A DNA stretch of 64,000 nucleotides from contig JBFMDV010000005.1 of assembly GCA_040753875.1 (NCBI GenBank), positions 124,001 through 188,000 on the forward strand, in the 5' to 3' direction. Of this stretch, positions 1-8,262 are shown one piece after another. The translations under genes were made by a program, and so were the position numbers. Below the pieces are notes generated by a model that worked only from the letters and a program-made list of their open reading frames with translations, was not told the origin of the DNA and made no database searches. How positions within the stretch are numbered: position 1 is the first letter of the stretch; each line of letters opens with the position of its first letter. This stretch comes from Candidatus Zixiibacteriota bacterium (GTDB taxonomy: Bacteria; Zixibacteria; MSB-5A5; GN15; FEB-12).

Positions 1-813
1 CACATGCCCTTTGGCCAATCCGGCGCCGAAGGAGAGATTGTCCCTGTCGTAGCCACAGCGCAACGCATAGTTCTCGTAGAATAGTAACTCACCACCGGCG
101 TGTATTTTGGTCGAGCGATGTTCAACCATTTCCAGATCACAAGTCGCCGTCAATTTCATGGTCCTCGACAGCCCCACGGAGTGCAGCGAGGCGCCGCCCA
201 CAACCGATAGCGGCACATCTTCAGTCGCCGAATCCAGCATAAGGCGTGGCGGGACCAGATCGTGCATGGCAAGCCCAAACGAGAGGTGATGATGCGGTGC
301 GATCTTGAAACCAAGATCGCCGCCGATGCCGTAGTCGGAAAACTCACCCAACGACTGATTGACTATTTTCAGGCTCAAACCGACCGAGATGTTCTGTTCG
401 AGCCGGCGACCGTACGACAGCAGGAACTGCCAGGTGGCATAGTCGAAACGGCCCAGATCGACATAGTTCCGACGGCGAATCAGATCTCCGGTCCCCGCCC
501 GCATGAAGCCAACGCCGAATCCGGTCCGCTGCGTGACCGGGTAGACCCAGGAGACGGCATCGAAAATGGTCCCCTCAAAAAGTGTCGCATGCATGAGAGA
601 AACCTGCTGGAAATCGACATCCGGCAATGCCGATGGATTGTAGTAGACAGCCGAGGCGTCGTTGGCCAGCGACGTATAGCCGCCTCCCATTCCAAGCGCC
701 CGCGAGCCGACGCCAAGCGAGAAAATGCTCTCACGTCCGGCATCATCAGCCATCGCGACAACCGGGACAGCAGAAAGGGCGCACAGCATCAGTAGCCGGT
801 AGCAGTGATTCAT
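1..813 (-). CDS. PorV-like outer-membrane beta-barrel protein (3' end cut by window edge)
   Basis: Open from its ATG at 813 to the window edge (271 codons, C-terminus missing). The first ~22 residues form a signal peptide (basic start, hydrophobic core, Ala-Met-Ala). Next comes the hallmark of the PorV/PorQ/UPF0164 barrel family, GVGSRALGMGGGYTSLANDA followed by a short Ser-Ala-Val-Tyr-Tyr-Asn-Pro stretch, and then alternating aromatic/glycine-rich strands typical of outer-membrane barrels. Its ATG overlaps the stop of the upstream 989-aa exoprotein gene (ATGA), so the two are translationally coupled. In type IX secretion, PorV-family proteins shuttle or anchor secreted substrates; a role with the neighbouring exoprotein is inference. 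It may also be a FadL-like or structural barrel. Confidence 0.82.
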   Translation of the reverse strand, partial: MNHCYRLLMLCALSAVPVVAMADDAGRESIFSLGVGSRALGMGGGYTSLANDASAVYYNPSALPDVDFQQVSLMHATLFEGTIFDAVSWVYPVTQRTGFGVGFMRAGTGDLIRRRNYVDLGRFDYATWQFLLSYGRRLEQNISVGLSLKIVNQSLGEFSDYGIGGDLGFKIAPHHHLSFGLAMHDLVPPRLMLDSATEDVPLSVVGGASLHSVGLSRTMKLTATCDLEMVEHRSTKIHAGGELLFYENYALRCGYDRDNLSFGAGLAKGHV

Positions 814-3779
814 TTGACTACCGCCAGTTTAAGCCTGCTTTCGACGCCGCTTCGAAGCGCCGTCAACGAGACGATATAGACACCGTTCAACACCGCATGT
901 CCGCTTCCATTTCGACCATCCCATTCAATGACGTGCGTGCCCACACCTGAAGCGCCATTTCCTTCGGGAATGGTGATCTCATATACCTGTTCCCCCTGGA
1001 GACTGAAAACGCGTAGCAAGACACCGGTCGGATCGGTGAGCACATAGCTGAATCGCGCCGGGCCTTCCCGCGGACGGTACGGGTTGTCCTGGACAACGAA
1101 TGAACTGGCAAAGTCCGCCACAGCCGTTGCAAACTGTGCACTTACCAGATCGGGGCCACCGGCAGCTCCCACCACTTTCACCGCGCTGTCCGCACGCGGC
1201 CCCTCGACAAAGCGTATGTCCACCGCTCCGGTATCGAGACGCAGACCGAACCCCCTTGGCGCGAGGGCCAGAATGAACGCGCGCAGATCGAGGGTTGATG
1301 TTTGTTGTTCTGGAATAATGAAGTCGGTGAACGTGAACGTGAGCAGACTATCTTGTGCCGAAGCTGAGGCCACCTTGGTGCCATTGGCGAACAAACCGGA
1401 CAGCGTAGGGTTTACGATCTGTCCGACTTCGACCGGACGCCCCTCGATATCGCTCATGCGAAAGGTAAGCTCATGCACGCGCACCGCCGTGGCCGACGAT
1501 TGTCCCCGGTTGGCCAGATGCAATCTGAGCAGGCGCGTCTCGGCACCTACTATGACGGTTCCCGGCGCTTGGTCCGAGACGGTCAACAGGAGGTCCCCCT
1601 GGGTACTGACCACCATCACCGGCAAATTAAACACTGGACCCTGAAGAGGCGCGGGCTGCAATGTATTCGAATCAAGCGGCTGCTCGATTACGGTGAAATT
1701 GATGGTGGTGGATAGATCCTGAAACGGCGCGTGAAAAATGAAACCAACCGGCTGACGTGCGTCAATCGAGCCTTCCAGCGAATCCGGGGACCCGAGGTCT
1801 GCGCCTCCGGTGGTGAGTCGGTACCGCCCCGGGCTGATACCGGAACGGCCAAAATTGGACAGCGTCACCGTAAGAGAAAAGGTCTCGCCATACGTGAAAT
1901 ACCCGGCGCTGCCGCCGACCACCGTATAGGTCAGCGCCAGCGAAGCTGGTCGCTCGACCGTCATCAACGCCACGTTGTCGACCGGGGGCAGTTGGCTGAC
2001 ATCAGGAGAGACTATATCGACACGGAATATTTCCGCCGGATCCTCGGTTTGGGCTGCAGTCACCGAGAACAACAGTTCCACCGTGTCATTGGCCGGGACG
2101 GAGGGAACTGTCAATAGCGGCGTGAAAGTCGAGGCGCCGGTCGTGGCAAGCCGAAGGTCAACGCTGTCCGAGGGAGCGGCAGTCAGGTTGGCGAGCAGGC
2201 AACTGATCTGAAAATGCTGCCCCGTGTTTACTTTGGGGACGTTCGGAGCCAGGGACGAGACCTGGAGAATCTGCACGACCGGTAGTTCACCGACCGGCAC
2301 CAACTGATTGTTGAAGGTCGTGAGGAAATTGAGATAGCTCGGCGACGCCGACCGGCGATAGTTGAACGTCAGAAGTACGGCTAGGTTCTGGCCCAACAGC
2401 GATGGCGGGATAAACACCGGCGCTGTCTGCACATGGTTCACTCCGGCCACCAACTGGGTGAAGGCGGCGCTCATGCTGACCGACGAACTGAATCCGCTGG
2501 TTGTCAGCGTGAACACGGATGATCCGGGCTGGATCTCGACCGGTACCGTTCCGGAGAAGACAAGGTCGAAACTGAATACGGCTTCAGCACCTGCGGCCAC
2601 CTGAGACGGTGCCAGGGTGCCGGTTACGTAGGCCAGAGGGTTACGGCGCAACAGAAATAGCGAGTCCTGCAAAATGGTGGTCACTGACAGAACGCTGCCG
2701 CCGGAAAGAACCCGATGGCTCAGGCGGATAGCGTAGGACTGCGAGACGAGCGCCAGCGCGGAATCTATGCGACCGACCAGAGCACCGTACGCAATGACAC
2801 CGTTGTTGAACGATGACGCCGATGCAGGTCCTTGACGGATGGTCGCCACCGGGAGCGTAGTTGCAGGATCAACGAGTTCCACTATCGTTGAGCTGCTGTC
2901 GATTGGCCCGTCGAAATTCGGCGCGGCAATGTCGTAGGACAGCGGGAAATCGACCCCGGCATACACGGAATCCGGTTGGAACGTACCGGCCACTGGGGCA
3001 AGGGTGACCGATGTCAGGATTGTGACCGGCAATAACTTTTCGTCGATTGTGGTCTCGGAGGCGCCATTGACCGGGAACACTGCTTCCGCCTGCAAGACCA
3101 ATGTGTCGGGGCCGGGCGTGAGTCCGGCAGTGGGCAAGGTGACGGTTATGGTATCCAGTTCACCCAAAGACGCAGGTGTGAATTGCGCCGTGGACTGGGT
3201 AGCGGAAGAACGGAAAGAAGCTCGGATCGTGGCCGGAGAGTTCGGTATCAGGTTCCCCTTGTTCTGGACTACCACACGAACGCTGGTCGGATTACCGGTG
3301 AAAATTTGACTAATTGGCGCACCAACATGATCGAGTCCGGCGAGAATATCATAGCCGCTAACGGTCACTGTCACGCTCGACGAACGAATCGTACCGTTCG
3401 TGGCATAAATGGCGACCTGCCCTGTCCTTCCCCAAAACCTGACGGAAGCAGGCAGAAAATCAATGATGCCGCTGTCAATAAGTGCGGGATTACTGAGTGT
3501 GTCGGGATCTAATTGTCCTCGGTCCGGCACCAGCCAGATCGGCTGGGCGGCAAGGTCGTAATCTGTTTGGAGGTTGTTGGCAGAATCGAGGAGGATTATT
3601 TCGGCGCCGGTCCGAAACGGTGCGCCTACGATTTGATTCGGCGAGATGTTGAGGATGATCTTCGCCAACTCACCGGCAGCCGGCGTGGCAGTTACTCCAG
3701 CCTCAACCGAATCAATCCCAAACGGGCTGTTTGCGCCCAACCAAAGGAATCCGACAAGGGCAGCTACAACAGTCTTCAC
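810..3779 (-). CDS. Large exported protein with repeated Ig/CARDB-like modules and a C-terminal FlgD-type Ig domain
   Basis: 989 aa, GTG start; an in-frame TAA lies directly upstream, so this is the first possible start. Residues ~1-28 are a signal peptide. Most of the protein is a series of Thr/Ser/Val-rich beta-sandwich modules of ~100-130 aa resembling CARDB/APHP adhesion domains (repeated phrases such as VVVQNKGN and LTVTLSNFG). The last ~95 residues (NPYRPREGP..., VFSLQGEQVYE, WDGRNGSG, LNGVYIV) match the FlgD Ig-like domain found at the end of many FCB-group exoproteins, where it acts as a sorting or surface domain. No catalytic motif is visible. It overlaps the downstream PorV-like gene by ATGA. 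Likely a cell-surface or secreted structural protein; exact role unknown. Confidence 0.8.
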   Translation of the reverse strand: MKTVVAALVGFLWLGANSPFGIDSVEAGVTATPAAGELAKIILNISPNQIVGAPFRTGAEIILLDSANNLQTDYDLAAQPIWLVPDRGQLDPDTLSNPALIDSGIIDFLPASVRFWGRTGQVAIYATNGTIRSSSVTVTVSGYDILAGLDHVGAPISQIFTGNPTSVRVVVQNKGNLIPNSPATIRASFRSSATQSTAQFTPASLGELDTITVTLPTAGLTPGPDTLVLQAEAVFPVNGASETTIDEKLLPVTILTSVTLAPVAGTFQPDSVYAGVDFPLSYDIAAPNFDGPIDSSSTIVELVDPATTLPVATIRQGPASASSFNNGVIAYGALVGRIDSALALVSQSYAIRLSHRVLSGGSVLSVTTILQDSLFLLRRNPLAYVTGTLAPSQVAAGAEAVFSFDLVFSGTVPVEIQPGSSVFTLTTSGFSSSVSMSAAFTQLVAGVNHVQTAPVFIPPSLLGQNLAVLLTFNYRRSASPSYLNFLTTFNNQLVPVGELPVVQILQVSSLAPNVPKVNTGQHFQISCLLANLTAAPSDSVDLRLATTGASTFTPLLTVPSVPANDTVELLFSVTAAQTEDPAEIFRVDIVSPDVSQLPPVDNVALMTVERPASLALTYTVVGGSAGYFTYGETFSLTVTLSNFGRSGISPGRYRLTTGGADLGSPDSLEGSIDARQPVGFIFHAPFQDLSTTINFTVIEQPLDSNTLQPAPLQGPVFNLPVMVVSTQGDLLLTVSDQAPGTVIVGAETRLLRLHLANRGQSSATAVRVHELTFRMSDIEGRPVEVGQIVNPTLSGLFANGTKVASASAQDSLLTFTFTDFIIPEQQTSTLDLRAFILALAPRGFGLRLDTGAVDIRFVEGPRADSAVKVVGAAGGPDLVSAQFATAVADFASSFVVQDNPYRPREGPARFSYVLTDPTGVLLRVFSLQGEQVYEITIPEGNGASGVGTHVIEWDGRNGSGHAVLNGVYIVSLTALRSGVESRLKLAVVK

Positions 3780-3864
3780 TTAATTCCATTCAAACCTGCG
3801 GTGCATTCTCGTTGTGCAAGTGTTATACAAACAGCAAAGCTTGTGCCTTTGCAGAACTTGCACA

Positions 3865-3900
3865 GTGAGGTTTTTCGGCCCTTTGGAAATTGAACCTCAC
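3865..3900. repeat. Inverted repeat in the 296-bp gap between folD and the exoprotein gene
   Basis: Perfect 8-bp arms GTGAGGTT (3865-3872) and AACCTCAC (3893-3900) with a 20-nt spacer. No T-run follows on the minus strand, so it is not a standard intrinsic terminator. It could be an operator or a weak hairpin upstream of the exoprotein gene. No convincing gene was found in the rest of 3780-4075. Confidence 0.45.
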
Positions 3901-4075
3901 CTACTGCCAACTACTATTTATCATTATGAATGACAATACGTTAGACGGACAGAAACGGCCATTTCGTGAAGGACCTGCGGATAAACGGTCCGAAGTCCTG
4001 GCGCTGGAAGTTCCCCCATATCCTGACGTGCACGAGCTTGCACATTTTCAGGAACTGATTGCAGCTCGTTGAGTT

Positions 4076-4969
4076 CTATCCGCGTACGCCGTGTGTGAGA
4101 TTTTCGGCAGCGGTAACCGTATTGGCCATGAGCATGGCGATAGTCATCGGTCCTACGCCACCTGGGACCGGCGTTATGTAGGAGGCCTTTGCTACGCAGG
4201 TACCAAAATCCACATCGCCGACCAGACGGTACCCTTTGGCCGAGGTCGCATCGTCGACCCGGTTGACACCCACATCGATCACCACTGCTCCTGGTTTGAT
4301 CATGTCACCGGTAATTGTCCGCGGTTTTCCGATCGCAGCGATCAGAATGTCGGCGCGACGAGTAATGCCCGGGAGATCCCTGGAATGCGAGTGAGCGATG
4401 GTGACCGTCGCATTGGCCATCTTCCCTTTCTGCATCAAGAGCGCGGCCACCGGTTTACCGACGATATTCGAGCGGCCCACGACCACTACTTCACGACCGG
4501 ATGGATCGATCTGATAATGTTCGAGCAACTTGATGATGCCGTGCGGCGTGCACGGCAAAAGCGTTCCACGACCGAGCAGCATCAGCCCAACGTTATACGG
4601 GTGGAAACCATCGACGTCCTTGGACGGATCTACGGCTAACGTTACAGTCAGTTCATCGAGGTGACCGGGCAGCGGTGACTGAACGAGAATGCCGTGGATC
4701 TCGGGACGGGCGTTCAGTTGCTTCACAATCCCGAAAAGCTCCTCCGGTGTCAGCGTCGCCGGCCGCCGGATCACTTCGGAATAGAGTCCTAGTTCCTGAC
4801 ATGCCTTGGCTTTGGCGTTGACATAAGTTTTGGAGGCAGGGTTGTCGCCCACCAGCACGGCAGCCAGGCCCGGCGTCACGCCGGACGCGGCAAGTGCCGC
4901 GATTCGCCCGTTCAGCTTTTTGCGGATTATATCGGCTACCAGCTTCCCGTCGATTATGACGCCGTCCAC
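4076..4969 (-). CDS. folD: Bifunctional methylenetetrahydrofolate dehydrogenase / methenyltetrahydrofolate cyclohydrolase FolD
   Basis: Interconverts 5,10-methylene-THF, 5,10-methenyl-THF and 10-formyl-THF with NADP(H) in cytosolic one-carbon metabolism. Signatures: the substrate-site region with SKTYVNAKAKACQELG (Lys in YVxxK is the catalytic lysine), ILVQSPLPGH, DVDGFHP, the NADP-binding VVVGRSNIVGKPVAALL, and the C-terminal TPVPGGVGPMTIAML. I chose the GTG at 4969 (297 aa, starting VDGVIIDGK) because it gives the usual family length. The longer TTG start at 5023 would overlap the upstream ymdB-like gene by 41 nt. Placed after rny and the ymdB-like gene, it is probably read through from them. 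Confidence 0.93.
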   Translation of the reverse strand: MDGVIIDGKLVADIIRKKLNGRIAALAASGVTPGLAAVLVGDNPASKTYVNAKAKACQELGLYSEVIRRPATLTPEELFGIVKQLNARPEIHGILVQSPLPGHLDELTVTLAVDPSKDVDGFHPYNVGLMLLGRGTLLPCTPHGIIKLLEHYQIDPSGREVVVVGRSNIVGKPVAALLMQKGKMANATVTIAHSHSRDLPGITRRADILIAAIGKPRTITGDMIKPGAVVIDVGVNRVDDATSAKGYRLVGDVDFGTCVAKASYITPVPGGVGPMTIAMLMANTVTAAENLTHGVRG

Positions 4970-4982
4970 AGGTACACCCGAC

Positions 4983-5810
4983 TCAATCTTCCACCTGAAT
5001 GGCGTTGGCACCGACCTTGGCAATATCGAAAGCTACCATGAAGCGTTCAATATGCGTGGCTCTGCCTGACTCCGGCTCCACCTTAACGATCACGCCGGAC
5101 AGCTTGACGTCCCCACTTGCAGTGGTGAACCGCTTGGGCATGCCGGTCAGAAACCGTCCCAGCGACGGTCCCTTTTCCATGCCGATGATAGAATCGTGCG
5201 GGCCGGTCATGCCGGCATCGGTAAGGTACGCGGTTCCCTTTTCGGAGATCTGCTCGTCGGCCGTCTGCACGTGTGTATGAGTTCCAATCACGGCTGACAC
5301 GCGACCATCAAGATAATACGCCATCGCTTGCTTCTCAGACGTGGCCTCAGCGTGAAAATCAACGAAAATGATATTCGTGCTGTTGGTCAACTGGGCAACC
5401 TCGCGCCGGGCGACCCGAAACGGGCAATCGGTGTCGCTCATGTAGGTCCGGCCCATCAGATTCACGACGCCGACCTTGAATTCACCGCACGTGTCGAGAT
5501 AGACGCCGGCACCGGGCACGCCGTATGGATAATTGGCCGGACGCAACAGTTTTGGGCGGGCCTCCAGATATTCGATAATGTCCACCCGGTCCCAGATGTG
5601 GTTGCCTGAGGTCTGTAGGTCAACGCCGTAGCTGAAGATTTTGCGAGACATCTCGGGTGTTACGCCAAACCCGCCGGCGGCGTTCTCGACATTGGCTATG
5701 ACATAATTCGCAGCATACTGTTCTTTGAGCGATTTGCACAGATGAGCGACTGCCTGCCGACCCGGGCGACCGCAAATATCGGCGATGAACATAATGGTGA
5801 ACTCGGACAT
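4983..5810 (-). CDS. ymdB: YmdB-family metallophosphoesterase (2',3'-cyclic nucleotide phosphodiesterase type)
   Basis: 275 aa, ATG start with no clear Shine-Dalgarno. N-terminal FIADICGRPGRQAV, then ANVENAAGGFGV, SGNHIWD, VDFHAEATSEK and GTHTHVQTADE give the metal-binding Asp, Glu, Asn and His ligands of the calcineurin-like TIGR00282/YmdB family. The Bacillus enzyme hydrolyses 2',3'-cAMP and affects biofilm formation and RNA-linked gene expression. The gene follows rny, the conserved partner order seen in many bacteria. A strong intrinsic terminator separates it from rny, so it may rely on read-through or on an unseen promoter in 5811-5880. Confidence 0.9.
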   Translation of the reverse strand: MSEFTIMFIADICGRPGRQAVAHLCKSLKEQYAANYVIANVENAAGGFGVTPEMSRKIFSYGVDLQTSGNHIWDRVDIIEYLEARPKLLRPANYPYGVPGAGVYLDTCGEFKVGVVNLMGRTYMSDTDCPFRVARREVAQLTNSTNIIFVDFHAEATSEKQAMAYYLDGRVSAVIGTHTHVQTADEQISEKGTAYLTDAGMTGPHDSIIGMEKGPSLGRFLTGMPKRFTTASGDVKLSGVIVKVEPESGRATHIERFMVAFDIAKVGANAIQVED

Positions 5811-5880
5811 GAGGAAACTTTCTAAGGCGGACTCGCGCGTACCGGGTCATCGCCGCCTGAATTGACCGGCACTATTCTCG

Positions 5881-5925
5881 AAAAAAACGCGTCGTGCGGA
5901 GTGTACGAAAACTCCCCACGACGCG
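5881..5925 (-). terminator. Intrinsic terminator after rny
   Basis: On the minus strand the transcript forms a 9-bp outer stem (5917-5925 with 5888-5896), one C/C mismatch, then a 5-bp inner stem (5911-5915 with 5898-5902), followed by seven U residues (5881-5887). This is a textbook rho-independent terminator placed 28 bp after the rny stop. Confidence 0.9.
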
Positions 5926-5953
5926 CAACGGCAATCTTGGACGCTCGGCGACT

Positions 5954-7519
5954 CTATTTGGCGAACTCGGTGGCGCGAGTCTCACGTATCACCGTCACTT
6001 TGATCTGTCCGGGATACTGCATCTCCGTTTCGATCTTGGCGGCGATGTCGCTCGCCAGCACGGCGCTGGCGAGGTCATCGATCACGTCGTGCTCTACGAT
6101 CACGCGGACCTCACGTCCGGCCTGGATGGCGTACGCCTTGGACACACCCTTGAAACTGTCCGCCAACTCCTCAAGCTGCTGCAGACGCTTGACGTAGGCC
6201 TCGAGCGGTTCGCGACGAGCGCCAGGACGGGCTCCGGAAATGGCGTCGGCCGCCTGGACCAGCACCGGATACGGGCTCAACATCGGCACGTCACCGTGGT
6301 GCGATTCGATGGCGTTGATCACGTACTCCGATTCCTTATATCGCCGAATGAAGTCGGCGCCGATCTGAGTGTGCGTCCCCTCCGTCTCGCGGTCGATGGC
6401 CTTGCCGACATCGTGCAGCAAGCCGCACCGTTTGGCCATTACCGCATCGAGTTCCAATTCAGCCGCCATGAGGCCGCACAGCATGGCCACTTCCTTGGAG
6501 TGAGCGAGGACATTCTGTCCGTACGAGGTCCGGTAATTCAGTTTTCCAAGCTGCTTGATAACGTCAAGGTGCAGACCGTGGATGCCGAGTTCAAAACAGG
6601 CTTGCTCCCCGGCCTCCCGCACGATCACATCCATTTCCCGCTTGGTCTTGTCGACCACTTCTTCGATACGGGTGGGATGAATGCGGCCGTCAGAAATGAG
6701 CTTTTCGAGTGACATGCGCGCGATCTCGCGGCGAACCGGGTCGTATCCGGATAGAATGACCGCCTCCGGTGTGTCATCGACGATAACATCTATGCCGGTG
6801 CAGGTTTCAAACGCCCTGATATTGCGACCTTCGCGCCCGATGATGCGCCCTTTCATCTCGTCGTTGGGCAGGTTCACCACCGAAACGGTCGACTCGACCG
6901 TGTGGTCGGCGGCGCAGCGATAAATCGACGACAGGATGATCTCCTTGGCCTCTTTTTCGGCGTTCTGCTCGGCCTGCTCGCGGATCTCCTTGATGTACGC
7001 CGCGGCCTCCATTTTGGCCTCGCTGACCATGTTCTCCATGAGCTGACGCTTGGCTTCTTCGGGGGTCATCTGGGCGATCTTCTGGAGTTTCTCATTCTGC
7101 GTGGAAATCATGCCGTCGAGCTCGGTCTCGCGGAGTGTGATCCCTTTCTCGCGAGCCTGCATTGCCTTCTCGCGGCCAACCAGGTCTCGCTCACGCGACT
7201 CGACAAAATCGAATTTCTTCTGGAGGGTGCCGTCCTTCTCGTCCAGCCGCTTTTCCAGCTTTTCGAGTTCGCGCCGCTTCTCCTCCATCTCCTTTTCGAA
7301 CGTGCTCTTTATCTTCAGCCACTCTTCTCGTGCCTCGAGAGCGGCCTCCTTTTTCTTCATCTGGGCTTCTTTTTCCGCCTCCGCCCGGATGCGCTTGGCC
7401 TCAACGCGAGCGTTCGCAACACTGCGTTCGCCCACGCGATGCGCCAGCACCCAGGCGACGACGAAAGCTGCTCCACCGACGAGCAGCGCCACCACCAGCG
7501 TTATGACGAGATTGTTCAC
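5954..7519 (-). CDS. rny: Ribonuclease Y
   Basis: 521 aa, GTG start preceded by a GGGAGGA Shine-Dalgarno. Architecture is that of RNase Y: an N-terminal transmembrane helix (residues ~5-27); a long charged coiled coil rich in Glu/Lys/Arg (~30-200); a KH RNA-binding domain with [15 protein letters not shown] (~225-245); and an HD domain with the metal-binding [10 protein letters not shown] and SHHGD signatures (~330-420). It is a membrane-bound endoribonuclease initiating mRNA decay. It follows zapA and precedes a ymdB-like phosphodiesterase, matching the widespread zapA-rny-ymdB order. Its transcript ends at the terminator at 5881-5925. Confidence 0.97.
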   Translation of the reverse strand: MNNLVITLVVALLVGGAAFVVAWVLAHRVGERSVANARVEAKRIRAEAEKEAQMKKKEAALEAREEWLKIKSTFEKEMEEKRRELEKLEKRLDEKDGTLQKKFDFVESRERDLVGREKAMQAREKGITLRETELDGMISTQNEKLQKIAQMTPEEAKRQLMENMVSEAKMEAAAYIKEIREQAEQNAEKEAKEIILSSIYRCAADHTVESTVSVVNLPNDEMKGRIIGREGRNIRAFETCTGIDVIVDDTPEAVILSGYDPVRREIARMSLEKLISDGRIHPTRIEEVVDKTKREMDVIVREAGEQACFELGIHGLHLDVIKQLGKLNYRTSYGQNVLAHSKEVAMLCGLMAAELELDAVMAKRCGLLHDVGKAIDRETEGTHTQIGADFIRRYKESEYVINAIESHHGDVPMLSPYPVLVQAADAISGARPGARREPLEAYVKRLQQLEELADSFKGVSKAYAIQAGREVRVIVEHDVIDDLASAVLASDIAAKIETEMQYPGQIKVTVIRETRATEFAK

Positions 7520-7603
7520 GATGTCCTCCCACCCGGGCAGTTGATCCGCCGGGTGAATCTATAATTCAAACTGGAAGGATAGGAAGGGAGCGGACGGGGT
7601 ATG

Positions 7604-7921
7604 TCAGCCCAGATTCAATGGTTCATGCGTCAGCGCCTTGTCCAGACGCGTCAGCAGGCCGTCGATCTCGGTGTTCCGGCTATCCGTGACGGACCGCAAC
7701 TGCTCGATTGTCTCATCGAGCTCCGATGCGATCGTCAATGCCGTCAATATGGCGACTTTGTCCCGGGCCTTCGATCGGCTGATCCGGGCAACCTCTCTCA
7801 TCTTGGCGTCAACGTACTCGGCAACCTTGTATATGTGCGCCGGGTCGCTCACACCAGTGATAGGGTACTCTTCACCAAATATCTTTACGATAACCTTGTT
7901 TTCCACACACGAGTCAGACAT
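7604..7921 (-). CDS. zapA: Cell division protein ZapA
   Basis: 105 aa from the ATG at 7921 (AAAGG Shine-Dalgarno; a GTG six codons upstream is less likely). The N-terminal VKIFGEEYPITG, followed by YKVAEYVDAKMREVA and a helical LTALTIASELDE stretch with a coiled-coil tail, is diagnostic for ZapA, which binds and bundles FtsZ filaments at the Z-ring. It has its own good sigma-70 promoter (7981-8009), separating its expression from the ribosomal/tRNA-synthetase block upstream, and is followed by rny. Confidence 0.9.
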   Translation of the reverse strand: MSDSCVENKVIVKIFGEEYPITGVSDPAHIYKVAEYVDAKMREVARISRSKARDKVAILTALTIASELDETIEQLRSVTDSRNTEIDGLLTRLDKALTHEPLNLG

Positions 7922-7980
7922 AGGGCCTTTCGCTACCACACCACGGGATGTTCCTGTCCTATCCGACTATCTTACAAAAT

Positions 7981-8009
7981 CTTATACCAATTTGGTCGTC
8001 TTATGTCAA
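7981..8009 (-). promoter_or_regulatory. Sigma-70 type promoter for zapA-rny
   Basis: Minus-strand TTGACA (8009-8004), 17-bp spacer, TATAAG (7986-7981). The -35 is a perfect consensus and the -10 differs at one base. Transcription would start near 7973, about 50 nt before the zapA ATG. Confidence 0.8.
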
Positions 8010-8017
8010 CAAAAAAC

Positions 8018-8260
8018 TTACCGGCTGATCTGCTCCAGTTCCTGAAGATGCGAGACGAGTATTTGCAGCCGGTCCTTGATCGCCTGGGAGTGGTCATTCT
8101 GATTTACGCGGAGTCGGTTCACTTCGCCCTGCACCCGGGATAACTCATTTCGGAGCTCCAGGTTCTCCGCTTTGGCGGTGCTGTTTTCGGTGCGCAGCTT
8201 CTCGACCAGCTGGACGAGCTGGTCAACTTTTTCTTCCAGCGCCTGCAGCTTGTCAGCCAT
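8018..8260 (-). CDS. Small coiled-coil protein, ZapB-like
   Basis: 80 aa, ATG at 8260, two bases after pheT. Almost the entire protein is a heptad-patterned coiled coil (LEEKVDQLVQLVEKLRTEN, ELRNELSRVQGEVNRLR). Length, composition and position beside zapA resemble ZapB, the ZapA-binding division factor that stabilises the Z-ring. Coiled coils of this size are easily confused by similarity, so the assignment rests mainly on context. Confidence 0.75.
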   Translation of the reverse strand: MADKLQALEEKVDQLVQLVEKLRTENSTAKAENLELRNELSRVQGEVNRLRVNQNDHSQAIKDRLQILVSHLQELEQISR

Positions 8261-8262
8261 GC

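Noticed and set aside
262-795. 177-aa plus-strand frame
   Set aside because: Opposite the PorV-like gene, whose barrel signature and ATGA coupling are clear.
3890-4072. 60-aa plus-strand frame in the folD-exoprotein gap
   Set aside because: No Shine-Dalgarno or recognisable motif; composition not protein-like enough to call.
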